Origin: Acidobacteriaceae bacterium
GTDB lineage: Bacteria; Acidobacteriota; Terriglobia; Terriglobales; Acidobacteriaceae
Direction of reading: 5' to 3'
Assembly (NCBI GenBank): GCA_903642235.1
Contig: CAHJWL010000004.1
Coordinates: 310,001-374,000, forward strand
DNA: 64,000 nucleotides
Below the pieces are notes generated by a model. It had not been told where the DNA came from. It did no database searches and saw only the letters and a program-made list of their open reading frames with translations. Made by a program: the position numbers and the translations under genes. This document shows, one piece after another, positions 9,495 to 17,891 of this stretch. Positions within the stretch are counted from its first letter, which is position 1. Each line of letters begins with the position of its first letter.

Positions 9495-10670
9495 CTACTG
9501 TTTTTCCGTCCTGAAGAGTTTCTGCAAACCATCATGTGGAAGAGCAATTGCGGTATGTCCATCAGCACCGGACATCGTGGTCGCCGCCACCATCGCGTTC
9601 ACGATCGCTTCTTCTGTGGCTTCGACCGTGGCAGTAAAGAGCGGACTGATTCTCTGATTTGAAACCGTTCGTACAGTGTTTGGGCCAGGTTCCTTGTCGG
9701 CAGCAGGATTTGCGGTCGAGAAGGCAAGAAAGATATCGCCGGAGCTGTTGCCGGACGTCGATCCTGTACGCGCAAGTCCGAGTGAGGCCCTGCGCGCGAT
9801 TCGCTTGAGCTGATGCGGTAGGAGCGGCGCATCCGTGGCGACAATCACGATGATCGAGCCGACGTCACCTTGCAATTCGGCATCAGGCGTAGAGCCGATA
9901 CTTGAGTAGGGCACGTTCTGAGGAATCTTTTCTCCGACGTGAACACCGGCAATCGTAAGCTGCGGGCGCCTGCCGCAGTTGCACTGCACCAGCACGCCAA
10001 TGGTATATCCCCCTTCTTTTACCGACAGGCTTCTCGAAGCTGTACCAATGCCTCCCTTGAACCCATAGCAGATCATTCCCGTGCCGCCACCCACGTTGCC
10101 CTCTGCTACTTCGCCTCCCGCAGCCGCATTCAATGCATGAAACACATCTTCGGACGTCACATGAAAGCCGTTGATGTCATTGAGCCAGCCGTCCCACGTC
10201 TCGGCAACCACGGGGAGAGACCAGGGATGTTGCAGCCGATTCTGCTTCAGGCTCCAGGCAATCATCGAATCTCGAACGATGCCGACGCTATGGGTGTTGG
10301 TGAGAGCGACCGCTCCTTCCAGGAAGCCGGACTCCTCAATCCAGGTAGTCCCGGTCATCTCGCCGTTGCCATTGAGGCTGAACCAACCGGCATACACCGG
10401 ATCCGCACTGCTCTCTCCTCTAGGGAAGACGGCCGTCACGCCGGTGCGCACAGGACCTGTACCGACGCGAAGCGGACCACTTCCAGAGATGAGAGTGGTG
10501 TTCCCAACCATTACTCCCTTGACATCAGTGATAGCGTCAAGTGGCCCCGGCGAGCCGTCGAAGGGAACGCCGAGCGCCCGAGCGCGTATGGGTTCCGAGG
10601 TCCGGCGCTGCGCGACTGTAAAGACCGGGGTGGCGGAGAGCGCGATCAAACAAAGCGAGCGGATCCACAT
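9495..10670 (-). CDS. P1-family (DmpA-like) aminopeptidase / D-esterase
   Basis: This 391-residue Ntn-type hydrolase has a signal peptide (IRSLCLIALSATPVFTVA). Family blocks are visible: GPLDAITDVKGVMVGN, EGNVGGGTGMICYGFKGG and GSIIVIVATDAPLLPHQLKR. DmpA is cleaved autocatalytically before a nucleophilic Ser; by alignment that is Gly271-Ser272 (DVG/SIIV). The enzymes remove N-terminal residues from peptides, including some D-amino-acid peptides. It is convergent with the S9 peptidase. The start overlaps the end of the upstream DUF6908 frame by 25 nt and no clear ribosome-binding site is visible, so a recombination junction here may have removed its own promoter. Confidence 0.88.
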   Translation of the reverse strand: MWIRSLCLIALSATPVFTVAQRRTSEPIRARALGVPFDGSPGPLDAITDVKGVMVGNTTLISGSGPLRVGTGPVRTGVTAVFPRGESSADPVYAGWFSLNGNGEMTGTTWIEESGFLEGAVALTNTHSVGIVRDSMIAWSLKQNRLQHPWSLPVVAETWDGWLNDINGFHVTSEDVFHALNAAAGGEVAEGNVGGGTGMICYGFKGGIGTASRSLSVKEGGYTIGVLVQCNCGRRPQLTIAGVHVGEKIPQNVPYSSIGSTPDAELQGDVGSIIVIVATDAPLLPHQLKRIARRASLGLARTGSTSGNSSGDIFLAFSTANPAADKEPGPNTVRTVSNQRISPLFTATVEATEEAIVNAMVAATTMSGADGHTAIALPHDGLQKLFRTEKQ

Positions 10671-11176
10671 AAGCTACGGTACCGCAACGAAGTCTTCGAC
10701 AATCTTTCGTAGGGTGGAGCGGACGCGGGGCCTTGCATCCGCTCGTGGCGGGAAGAGGATTGGCTGCGGATGTTTTTCTGCGGGTCGAAGGCTTCGGCGA
10801 AGCCCTGCTGACGCAGGTTGCGGTTCCACATCTCGGCGAAGCGCTGGTGCTGGATGTGCAGCTCGAACAGGTGCACATAGTGGTCGGCCACGATACTGCG
10901 GCTCCACTCCTCGGCTCCGGCGTAGTCGTTGCGCCAGTAGAAGGGAACGAGGTGGGCTCCATCGTAGAGACCAAGCTCAAAGCACATCTCCGGGTCGCGC
11001 ATCAGGTCGCCGTTCTGCTCGCTGTAGTGGGCGATAGAGAGTGCCGGTAAGCCCATGGGACCTGATTCATCCATGGCTTCGATCACAAGCTCCATGTAGG
11101 GTGTGTCGTCGATCTTGAGATAGAGGCCGGGGTGCCACCCGCCGGCCTTGTTGAGGATGTCCAGAATGGTCTGCAC
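10646..11176 (-). CDS. DUF6908-type protein, plasmid-associated
   Basis: The 176-residue protein matches the DUF6908 pattern: short N-terminal helix (MQTILDILNKAGGW), then LVIEAMD and ALSIAHYSEQNGDLMRDPEM with a conserved Asp/Glu-rich strand. Its function is unknown; such genes sit on plasmids and integrative elements. It begins with GTG sharing one base with the TAG stop of the ArdC-like gene (TAGTG), so translation is probably coupled. The last ~40 residues (from about SSSRHERMQG) are basic, low complexity and run into the DmpA gene, so the native end may be lost. Confidence 0.7.
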   Translation of the reverse strand: MQTILDILNKAGGWHPGLYLKIDDTPYMELVIEAMDESGPMGLPALSIAHYSEQNGDLMRDPEMCFELGLYDGAHLVPFYWRNDYAGAEEWSRSIVADHYVHLFELHIQHQRFAEMWNRNLRQQGFAEAFDPQKNIRSQSSSRHERMQGPASAPPYERLSKTSLRYRSLCGSARFV

Positions 11177-12096
11177 TAGGCCACCTCCGCGAACGCTGCG
11201 TCGATGCCGGTGCGTTCGATTGTGGATGTGACTTCTACTGCAACCTGTGCTGTCTCGATTGCGGAAAGGATCAGGGCTGAAGTGCGCTGGATGACCTCAA
11301 GGCTCTCGGTGAGGAGTGCGGCGTTGCCGTGGTAGAGGTGGATGTAATCGGCGGAGGCTCGTCCTGCGTCGAGGCCGATGGTCTGCGAGACCACAAAGGC
11401 GATCGCCTCGGCTTCGGTCTCGCGTACTGTTTTGGTAGTTGCTGTCCTGCGTTCGGCCTTGTGCAGCATCTCGTGTGCAAGCTCGTGGACGAGGGTGCTG
11501 AACTCCTCGGCGGGTGCCTGCCCGGGAAGGATGGCAATTCGGCCGCCGTAGCTCATCCCCAGTGCGGGTGCGATGGAGTCCTTGAACTCAAGCTCAATCC
11601 CGTGGGTAGCGGTGAAGGCGATCAGGCGTTCGCGGAACTCGCCAACTTCGCCGGTGGTGCGCTCGGTGAAGGCGGGAAGCTCTGCGCCTTCGGTCTGGCT
11701 CACGTCGAACACGTACACGGCACGGAAGCCGACGAGGGTAGGCTTGTTGACCACTGCCGGGTCTTTGCTGGTGGCGTCGGTGTCTTTCTTCTTACGGCTG
11801 CCGATCATCGGGGCAAGGATGCGGATGCCTTTCTGTCCCTTCATCACCTTGCGGCCAAGCTGGTTCCACGCATGGAGGCCAGCAACGCGGGTTGCGTCCG
11901 GCTTCTGCCGTGCGATCTCGAGGATGTTGCCGAACGAATAGCTGTGAAACCGGCCCATAGCTGTCAGGTAGGCGGTAAGACCCTCGGAGTGTCCTGCTTT
12001 CAACTGCTCGATGAGGAGCTTGATGTTCTCAGCGATGACTTCTTTCGAAGTCTGGGGCTTGGGGGTGGTGGGCATGATGGCGGTGGTGTTGCTCAT
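11176..12096 (-). CDS. ArdC-like protein: ssDNA-binding N-domain plus zinc metallopeptidase
   Basis: The protein is 306 residues from the ATG at 12096, which has GAGGAA 8 nt upstream; longer frames upstream run through the structured leader and are not coding. Residues ~15-135 resemble the ArdC N-terminal ssDNA-binding domain (YSFGNILEIARQ, AWNQLGRKVMKGQKGI). Residues ~195-235 hold an HExxH zinc peptidase site (HELAH at 204-208, with an acidic ETEAEA helix about 20 residues later). ArdC proteins of conjugative plasmids protect incoming single-stranded DNA against restriction. It is the first gene of a two-gene operon with the DUF6908 gene. Confidence 0.85.
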   Translation of the reverse strand: MSNTTAIMPTTPKPQTSKEVIAENIKLLIEQLKAGHSEGLTAYLTAMGRFHSYSFGNILEIARQKPDATRVAGLHAWNQLGRKVMKGQKGIRILAPMIGSRKKKDTDATSKDPAVVNKPTLVGFRAVYVFDVSQTEGAELPAFTERTTGEVGEFRERLIAFTATHGIELEFKDSIAPALGMSYGGRIAILPGQAPAEEFSTLVHELAHEMLHKAERRTATTKTVRETEAEAIAFVVSQTIGLDAGRASADYIHLYHGNAALLTESLEVIQRTSALILSAIETAQVAVEVTSTIERTGIDAAFAEVA

Positions 12097-12490
12097 GGTG
12101 TTGGTTCCTCGCTCTTGAGTGGTTCGGCTGTGGCTGCTCTCACAGACACGCCTTGGCCCTGGCCCACGCCAGCAGGGGCGGCAAGCGCAATAGCCGGGTT
12201 CCCTCCCGGAGCGAGAGCGGAGGCACCGCAGGCGGTCTGCACAAGCGAAGCGCGGAAGATGAGGGTGGCTGTTGCGCGCGCCAGGGACGGAGTCCCTCAG
12301 GAGGCTTGGTCTCCTCAGCAGCGCGGAACGCGCAGACTTGCTTTTAGGGGGCGTTGCGGGGTCTCCCCGCAGAGAGGGGGGCGGAGGAGATGGGCCGGAT
12401 CTTTTGCCGGCGCAACTCTGGAGACAGGGGGAACCCTCCCCCTTCTGCAGGTAGTTGCGTAAGATCATCTACCTATAAGCGCGATGAACC
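12097..12490 (-). promoter_or_regulatory. Structured 5' leader, copy A (upstream of the ArdC-like gene)
   Basis: This non-coding stretch is conserved with 34511-34815 plus 37021-37070. Read on the minus strand it has, in order: a probable promoter zone (GCGCTTATAGGTAGATGAT), a G/C hairpin near 12425-12442, GCCGG/CCGGC hairpin, TGCGGGG-AGA-CCCCGCA hairpin, a GGGAC/GTCCC hairpin that reads GGGGC/GCCCC in copy B (compensating changes), and a highly conserved block GGCGTGGGCCAGGGCCAAGG shortly before the gene. Conservation together with paired substitutions indicates a folded RNA or a folded single strand of DNA. It ends at the ribosome-binding site of the downstream gene in both copies. Confidence 0.7.
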
Positions 12491-12649
12491 GGAGCTTCTT
12501 CGAAGCCGCAGCTGCTCTTTATGAGTAAGTGTGATCGACTGATCACAGCGTTTTAGATGGCTGGAGTGCCGCTTTCCGCACAATCCAGCGGCGCCACTTG
12601 ATAGAGACTTTGGTCTTATAATTGGGCGTCGTCCGAATGAGGTGCTCTG

Positions 12650-13507
12650 GTGAAATCCCTTTCGTGGATCGTCTTACCTGCATTCACAATGGCACTTCTC
12701 ACACCGATTCTGGCATGGTCACAGCAGAACGGTCAGGTAACCAGCGGCGGAGGTAAGGAAGTCTTTCTCCCAGCCATACCGAACAACTTCCACTCCGGCG
12801 GATCTGGAACGGTCTCTGTCAGCTTCCTTGGAAGTGCACAAAGTTATCCGGAAACCGGCACTGCGTCTTCCCTCGGAGGCAGGACTGCCACCACGTCTAC
12901 CGCTCTCAGCTCCTCGGGGCCGGCCTACGTCAGTCCGGGCGCGCAGACTTATTATTCCGTTGCAGCTGCCTTCTACTACCAGATATTCTCGGTCAACGGC
13001 TCCGGGAACTCGCCCGTCGACATTAATCTCCAGGCAAGCGGCTTCTCGTCAGCGCTCGCAAATGGCTATACTTACGCCGCTGAGACGCTTGCTCTTAACC
13101 AGATCACATTCAGCGAGGATTACAGCTCGCTCGGTCCGGATCTCGCCTCTGCACGGGCATGTTCAAGCACAACCATCGCCCTTTGTGCGACCTATCCCAA
13201 CCTAGGTTTTTACCCTCAGAGTTTCACCCTCAACCAGACAATCAGCCTCACTCCGGGCGACTACTACCAGCTGTCTCTGAGTAGCGAGACGGACGAATAC
13301 TCCTTCACCGCGCATACGCCCGTAAGCGTGTCTTCGTTCGCGCGCGGCAGTGTCAACCTTCTCCCAGATGAGGGGCAGTACACCCTGAATTACTACCCCG
13401 CGCTCGTCTCCACTCCCGAACCCTCAACCCTCGCACTGCTTGGCTCCGGAGCTATCGGCATAGCTGGCCTTTACCGCCGTCGGTCACGCCCTAGACGAGA
13501 GGTTTGA
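12650..13507 (+). CDS. PEP-CTERM sorting-domain protein
   Basis: The protein is 285 residues from a GTG start; the following signal peptide (WIVLPAFTMALLTPILAWS) supports it, although an ATG 13 codons later is possible. The middle is a Ser/Gly/Tyr-rich beta-type domain without a recognised family. The C-terminus is a PEP-CTERM signal: motif PEPSTLALLG, one hydrophobic helix, then the basic tail YRRRSRPRREV. Exosortase recognises this signal and processes the protein at the cell surface; no exosortase gene lies in this window. It stands alone between the leader and the SDR module. Confidence 0.85.
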   Translation: MKSLSWIVLPAFTMALLTPILAWSQQNGQVTSGGGKEVFLPAIPNNFHSGGSGTVSVSFLGSAQSYPETGTASSLGGRTATTSTALSSSGPAYVSPGAQTYYSVAAAFYYQIFSVNGSGNSPVDINLQASGFSSALANGYTYAAETLALNQITFSEDYSSLGPDLASARACSSTTIALCATYPNLGFYPQSFTLNQTISLTPGDYYQLSLSSETDEYSFTAHTPVSVSSFARGSVNLLPDEGQYTLNYYPALVSTPEPSTLALLGSGAIGIAGLYRRRSRPRREV

Positions 13508-13641
13508 CCTCCCCTAAGAAGCAGGTAAAGCTCAACATCTATAAGATATAAGGAATCCCGGTAGCGCCCTTTCTGTTCGCTGTCATGAACGAGGTTTGTG
13601 ACTGGCGCCAGTCGTCCGTGGAAAATGGCATTCTCCCTACC

Positions 13642-14529
13642 CTAAACTTCAGCCATGAGGAGGTCGGCAACCATTCCGGGATGCTGAGGATGCCAGTTTA
13701 GGTGCTGCCTGGTCTTTTCGCTCGATGCTGGAAGGTCTAGAGCTGTAGCTCTCGCCAGCCAACCGAAATGTTCTTGCGCCGCGTCCGCGGAAAGTGAAAC
13801 GACCGGAAGGTTGAGCCGTTCCCCGATCGCACCGGCTATGTCGCGCATGGCAACGCCTTCCTCTGCGACCGCGTTATATACCGACCCTGCTTGTCCATTT
13901 TCTAGGGCAAGCCGGTACAGTTGTGCCGTATCGAGAACGTGTGCCGCAGGCCAACGGTTGAGACCTTCGCCGATGTACGCGGACACGCCTTTTTCCCGAG
14001 CGATCTGCATGGTATAGCTCCACAAACCCTGCTTTCGCGTGTCGTGGACCTGTGGCATCCGCATTACCAGAGTGCGGCAACCGAGCGTTGACACCGCCTG
14101 TGCCGCCTCCTCCGTAGCGGCACGAGGATGAACGGTGTGACTCACCGGCGCGTCGTCTTCCGTCGCAACCGCACCAAGTGCGACCGCTGCTGCGCCTGTG
14201 ATCGACGTGACGATAAGTGGACGATCCGTACCGGCCAGCATGGAGCCGAAAGCCTCGATGACTTTGCGGTCGTTCTCGCAATGTTTCTGGAACTGCGAAA
14301 AGTCATGCTCGAACGCGGTGTGGATCACCGCATCGGCAGACGCTACAGGCGTACGCAAACTCTCCATGTCATGCAGACTGCCGCGCTGCACCGTAGCTCC
14401 AAGACCAGCGAGAGTTGCGGCCCCTTCATCGGAGCGTGCCAGGCCGACTACCTGATGTCCTGCGTAAATGAGTTCGGGAACAATGGCTAAACCGATGAAG
14501 CCGGTGGCTCCACTAATAAAAACTCGCAT
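13642..14529 (-). CDS. NAD(P)-binding extended SDR (NmrA/epimerase-like), module copy 1
   Basis: The 295-residue protein starts at ATG 14529 (AGGAG 7 nt upstream), not at the longer frame. The nucleotide-binding motif GATGFIG is at residues 7-13 (MRVFISGATGFIG), followed by an Arg-containing beta2 end (ARSDEGA). The C-terminal half binds substrate. Related proteins are annotated as SDR oxidoreductases or NAD-dependent epimerases; the substrate is unknown. It is downstream of a second SDR gene on the same strand, with a TetR regulator divergent. An equally long paralogue is at 45560-46447 on a transposon. Confidence 0.85.
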   Translation of the reverse strand: MRVFISGATGFIGLAIVPELIYAGHQVVGLARSDEGAATLAGLGATVQRGSLHDMESLRTPVASADAVIHTAFEHDFSQFQKHCENDRKVIEAFGSMLAGTDRPLIVTSITGAAAVALGAVATEDDAPVSHTVHPRAATEEAAQAVSTLGCRTLVMRMPQVHDTRKQGLWSYTMQIAREKGVSAYIGEGLNRWPAAHVLDTAQLYRLALENGQAGSVYNAVAEEGVAMRDIAGAIGERLNLPVVSLSADAAQEHFGWLARATALDLPASSEKTRQHLNWHPQHPGMVADLLMAEV

Positions 14530-14602
14530 GGTCCCACTCCTGTCTTCGACTGTTTCCGCAACGTGTTTGGCAGCCATACACGTTGACTTGAGGTTTCACC
14601 AA

Positions 14603-15349
14603 CTACCAGGGCACGGGGCCGTTCTCATCGGAGAATGTGCCTGTAGGCCCATCCGCTCCGATCAGCGCGAGGCGAACGGGCTCACGCGCCCCTTCTTCCA
14701 CGCTTCGCGTGCCGTTGAAGTTGTTTAGGGCCGTCGATGTGAAACCGGGGCAGGCCGCATTGACCTTTATGTTGGTCGATTCGAGCGCGAGCGCGAAGGC
14801 CAGGGTCACCGCATGAGCCGCCGTCTTAGAAGCCGAGTAGTTGCCGAACATCTTCCGGTGTGAGTTCGACGGGTCCGAGTTCAACGTCATGGAAGCGCCG
14901 GAGCTTGCCGTGAGCACAATCCGGCCGGCCGGCGACTCGCGCAGAAGCGGCAGCAAGGCCTGCGTTACAGCGATCACACCGAAGACGTTCGTTTCGAACA
15001 CCGTACGAATGTCAGCCAGCGGTGCCGCGGTGAGAAGGTTCGTCGATACAGCATCCTGAAAGCTGCTATTCGGCCTGGCACGCGAGATCCCCGCGTTGTT
15101 CATCAGAATGTCCAGCCGTCCAAAGTCTCTGCGAATGCGGTCTGCAGCGGCATTGATCGAAGTCTGGTTCGTCACGTCGAGTTGGATAGGGTACACGTTT
15201 TCTCCCAAGCCCTCCGCCGCATGCATTCCATCGTCCAGGTTACGCGCGCCAAGCAACACGAGCACGTCTTGGCTGGCCAGTCCTTTTACGATTTCCAGAC
15301 CGATACCCTTGTTGCCTCCGGTTACTAACGCAACCCGTTTCGTTTTCAT
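14603..15349 (-). CDS. Classical SDR oxidoreductase, module copy 1
   Basis: The 248-residue protein starts at ATG 15349 (AAGGAG upstream). It shows the classical short-chain dehydrogenase signature: cofactor motif TGGNKGIG near the N-terminus, NNAG, a catalytic Ser in VLTASSGAS, and YSASKTAAHAVTL (Tyr-x3-Lys). The tail NFNGTRSVEEGA and PTGTFSDENGPVPW matches carbonyl-reductase-like SDRs. It probably reduces a reactive carbonyl compound with NADPH. It is the first gene of the operon behind twin palindromes bound by the divergent TetR gene. The paralogue at 46517-47263 has the same length. Confidence 0.88.
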   Translation of the reverse strand: MKTKRVALVTGGNKGIGLEIVKGLASQDVLVLLGARNLDDGMHAAEGLGENVYPIQLDVTNQTSINAAADRIRRDFGRLDILMNNAGISRARPNSSFQDAVSTNLLTAAPLADIRTVFETNVFGVIAVTQALLPLLRESPAGRIVLTASSGASMTLNSDPSNSHRKMFGNYSASKTAAHAVTLAFALALESTNIKVNAACPGFTSTALNNFNGTRSVEEGAREPVRLALIGADGPTGTFSDENGPVPW

Positions 15350-15399
15350 GCCGATCTCCTTGTTGGTCCACGAGGCTGTCCTGCTATGCTGAGTCAAAA

Positions 15400-15440
15400 G
15401 GAACGGCGTTCCGTTTTCAGCATAAACGGAACATTGTTCC
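15400..15440. promoter_or_regulatory. Twin TetR operators (copy 1)
   Basis: Two 13-bp palindromes, GGAACGGCGTTCC (15400-15412) and GGAACATTGTTCC (15428-15440), lie in the divergent promoter region with centres 28 bp apart. The same GGAAC-N3-GTTCC pair occurs at 47314-47353 in the paralogous module. They are the probable binding sites of the adjacent TetR protein, which would repress both directions. Confidence 0.75.
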
Positions 15441-15457
15441 GCATGCAAGCGTTAACG

Positions 15458-16060
15458 ATGAGAAAACTGAAGAAAGTAGCGCACGATCCCGTGCAGCCGC
15501 GCCCCATGCGGGCCGACGGACGACGCAAGCTGGCCGCGTTGCTGAAAGCTGCCTCTGAAGTTTTTGCCGCCTCTGGCGTTGACGCTCCCGTTCGGGAGAT
15601 AGCAGAGGCCGCAGGCGTGGGCCTAGGGACGGTATACCGTCACTTTCCGCAGCGTTCCGACTTGATTGCTGCCGTCTTTCAGAGCCAGGTCAAGGCATGT
15701 GCTGAAGCTGCTGCCGCCTTCGCTGCGAAGTATGACCCTGCTGAAGCGCTTTCCCGCTGGATGCAGCGCTATGTAGACTTTATCGGCACCAAGCAGGGAC
15801 TAGCCGGTGCCTTGCACTCCGGCGACCCGGCCTACAGTGCTCTGCCGCAATACTTCGATGAACACCTGAGGCCCGCACTGAAAAGTCTGCTGGATGAAGC
15901 GGTCCAGGCAAAGGCCATTCGGCCGGACGTGGAAGCAAGGGAGCTTCTGGGAGCGGTCGGAACCCTGTGCTGCCAGGGACCGCACATCAATCTCGCCACG
16001 GCGCGGCGCATGGTCAGCCTGCTTGTCGACGGCATGCGGTACGGCGCTGCCGGCCGGTAG
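15458..16060 (+). CDS. TetR-family repressor, module copy 1
   Basis: The protein is 200 residues from ATG 15458. This start is chosen because the paralogue at 47372 begins at the same place and upstream codons run through the operator. The N-terminal helix-turn-helix is clear (VREIAEAAGVGLGTVYRHFP, residues ~40-65); the C-terminal domain is the ligand-sensing part (SRWMQRYVDFIGTKQGLAGAL). It is divergent from the two SDR genes with twin palindromes between, the standard arrangement for a repressor of carbonyl-detoxifying reductases. The ligand is unknown. Confidence 0.88.
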   Translation: MRKLKKVAHDPVQPRPMRADGRRKLAALLKAASEVFAASGVDAPVREIAEAAGVGLGTVYRHFPQRSDLIAAVFQSQVKACAEAAAAFAAKYDPAEALSRWMQRYVDFIGTKQGLAGALHSGDPAYSALPQYFDEHLRPALKSLLDEAVQAKAIRPDVEARELLGAVGTLCCQGPHINLATARRMVSLLVDGMRYGAAGR

Positions 16061-16138
16061 CGTTCCGCTACTACATCATGTGATGAAGTTAAACCGACCT
16101 TATGGAGCGTCGTCACAAACGACCGTTTTTGGCAGTGC

Positions 16139-16178
16139 TGATCCCTCAACTTCCGCTTACGGCGTTTCTCTAGACTGA
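16139..16178 (+). repeat. Dispersed intergenic repeat, copy 2
   Basis: CAACTTCCGCTTACGGCG followed by a TTTCTC tract matches the family seen at 21968, 23333, 27403 and elsewhere. It lies between the intact TetR gene and the decayed one. Confidence 0.5.
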
Positions 16179-16233
16179 TGCATCAGCGCGAGCCATTGAT
16201 GAGGATGCCGACGATCCTGCGAGCGCTCGACTC

Positions 16234-16760
16234 CTAATCCGGCATAGACGTGGTTTGGAAGACTCCTATAAAAGCACGAAAGAGATCGTCAGGATTAGTT
16301 CCGGAACGAAGTTCGCCGCTCTCAACCGCGCTCTCCAGCAGTTGTGAGAAGGAACCGTGGATGAAGCCACGTGAACCTTAAATCAAACGAGTTGAGCTCC
16401 GGGCACAGAGTCCAAAGCCGTAGAATGAGCAGCTTGCCTACGAAATAATCAACGAACGTGAGCATCCAGGCTCGAAGCGCGTCCAGAGGTCCCATAGTCG
16501 CTGCATACTGATCTCCAGCTTCCGCCAGCTTCTCCACGTGATCCCGGAATACCGCCTCGATCAGAGCGTCGCGAGTCTGGGAAGTGCAGGTAAAGGGTAC
16601 CTGGACCTACTTCTGCCCGGCGGGCGATGTCGCCCATCGCTGCTTCCGGCCCCTGTTGAATAAAGGCTTCTCGCGCAACCTCCAGAAGGCGCTCACGGTT
16701 ACGCTGCGCATCCACGCGGGGCCTGCGTGCGTCTGTCGCCTGTGAACTGTGCTTCGGCAT
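16234..16760 (-). pseudogene. TetR-family regulator, broken by two frameshifts
   Basis: The N-terminal DNA-binding half is readable from ATG 16760 (ERLLEVAREAFIQQGPEA, then DIARRAEVGPGTLYLHFP). Near 16570 the frame shifts: the middle (EKLAEAGDQYAATMGPLDALR ... FVDYFVGK) is in a second frame. The tail (ESGELRSGTNPDDLFRAF ... QTTSMPD) is in a third and stops at 16234. All three pieces align in order with a normal TetR protein of ~190 residues. It is divergent from a broken SDR gene, mirroring the intact neighbouring module, so this is a decayed third module of the same kind, though of a different TetR subfamily. Confidence 0.75.
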
Positions 16761-16903
16761 GAGATCAATCTTCTCAGGTCTGTGCAACCGGACAGACTCT
16801 CCGCTTATCTCCCAAGCGGAGAGGGTCTCCGTTTAGGGAGAGGGCACGTTTCGGTTTGGCGCGACGCCGCCACCTCGCGCCGACAGACAGAAGGAGAGAG
16901 AAG

Positions 16904-17388
16904 ATGCGAATTTTTAACGGGAGCAACAGGTTTCATCGGCATTGAACTGCTCAAGGAACTCCTTGCCGCAGGGCACCAAGTGCGTGGCCTTAAGCGCAGC
17001 GAAACGGGGGCTGAACAGTTAAGAGCCGTAGGCGCCGAAGTTCACTATGGCGATCTTAGGAACCTGGAAAGCCTGCGCAGCGGAGCAACGGGCGTGGACG
17101 CCGTGGTGAACCTCGCGTTTAATCATGACGATATGTCGAAGTTTGCTGAAAGCGGGCAGGATGAGCGCATGGCCATCGAGGTGATGGGTTCTGTGCTCGA
17201 ACCGGGCAAATTGCTCGTTGTCACCTCCGGCACGGGGCTGGCCGCGGGTGGACCGGGTCACGTTCGCCTGGAAACCGATCCAGCACTAACGACCTTGCCG
17301 CGGAATCCCGAAACCGCGGCGCGGGCGGTTGCCGAGCGCAGTGTGCGCGTGGCGATCGTGCGCCTGCCACAGGTGCACGACCAAGCAG
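16904..17388 (+). pseudogene. SDR/epimerase-like gene, frameshifted and truncated
   Basis: ATG 16904 has a strong AGGAGAG site and encodes MRIF, but one base is missing around 16915, so the cofactor motif LTGATGFIG continues in the next frame. The rest reads well (KELLAAGHQVRGLKRSETGA, VDAVVNLAFNHDDMSKF, RLPQVHDQA) until about 17388, where homology stops near residue 162 of ~290. The sequence then continues directly into a histidine-kinase fragment. It is the decayed counterpart of the SDR gene at 13642-14529. Confidence 0.75.
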
Positions 17389-17531
17389 ACCGGAACCGGC
17401 TTAGGATTGTGGCTGTCTCACCGCCTCATCCACAAGCATCATGGAGTTCTCGTTTCAGAACGAATAGGCATGATGCACGGCAGGGGACTACTTTTCGCAT
17501 CAATCTGCCAGCCGCGGGCAGAGACTCCTAA
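17389..17531 (+). pseudogene. Histidine-kinase C-terminal fragment
   Basis: Directly after the broken SDR gene the frame starting at 17389 reads TGTGLGLWLSHRLIHKHHG, the G2 box and following helix of a HATPase domain. After a one-base frame change near 17468 it reads GTTFRINLPAAG, the last strand of that domain, then a stop at 17531. Only ~45 residues remain. The kinase at 52641-54095 has a similar but different end, so this is not a copy of it. Confidence 0.65.
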
Positions 17532-17891
17532 TCGATCGATCGGGCGTGTCCATGAGCAGAATTACTTTAGAAAGCGTCCGACCCCGGTACCTGCCGCACA
17601 CCATGTACCGCCCAGATGGCATGCATGCAGCTTCTCAAGAGCATCCGACTGGCTGCGCAATGATCTAAGCCCAGCAATTGGAGAAAAGCAAAGACAATCG
17701 AGTGTACCGAACTATTCGACCTAGTAGCGGCCGCATCGCGTTCGGCCTGCTGAGACACTGATGGCCAGCTCATTCGAGGATCGTCTGGTCTGTTGACTTG
17801 GCGGTAGAGCAGGCTGCTCTGGCTAGATCACTTCTGCTTAGGCGATATAGAACGACCTACGTGTCAGGCCGGTGATTGGAGCAGCACCGGT
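17532..17891. other. Intergenic region, no supported gene
   Basis: No gene is seen on either strand. It holds one diverged copy of the dispersed repeat (17825-17853). Confidence 0.4.
17825..17853 (+). repeat. Dispersed intergenic repeat, copy 3 (diverged)
   Basis: AGATCACTTCTGCTTAGGCG matches the start of the repeat family (ATCACTTCCGCTAATGCG in the copy at 27403). It lies just beyond the 3' end of the glycosyltransferase gene. Confidence 0.35.

Noticed and set aside
11329..12462. 377-codon plus-strand frame
   Set aside because: Antisense to the ArdC-like gene and running through the structured leader; high GC keeps the frame open.
12097..12468. N-terminal extension of the ArdC-like protein
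   Set aside because: The extension is the conserved non-coding leader, and a good ribosome-binding site precedes ATG 12096.
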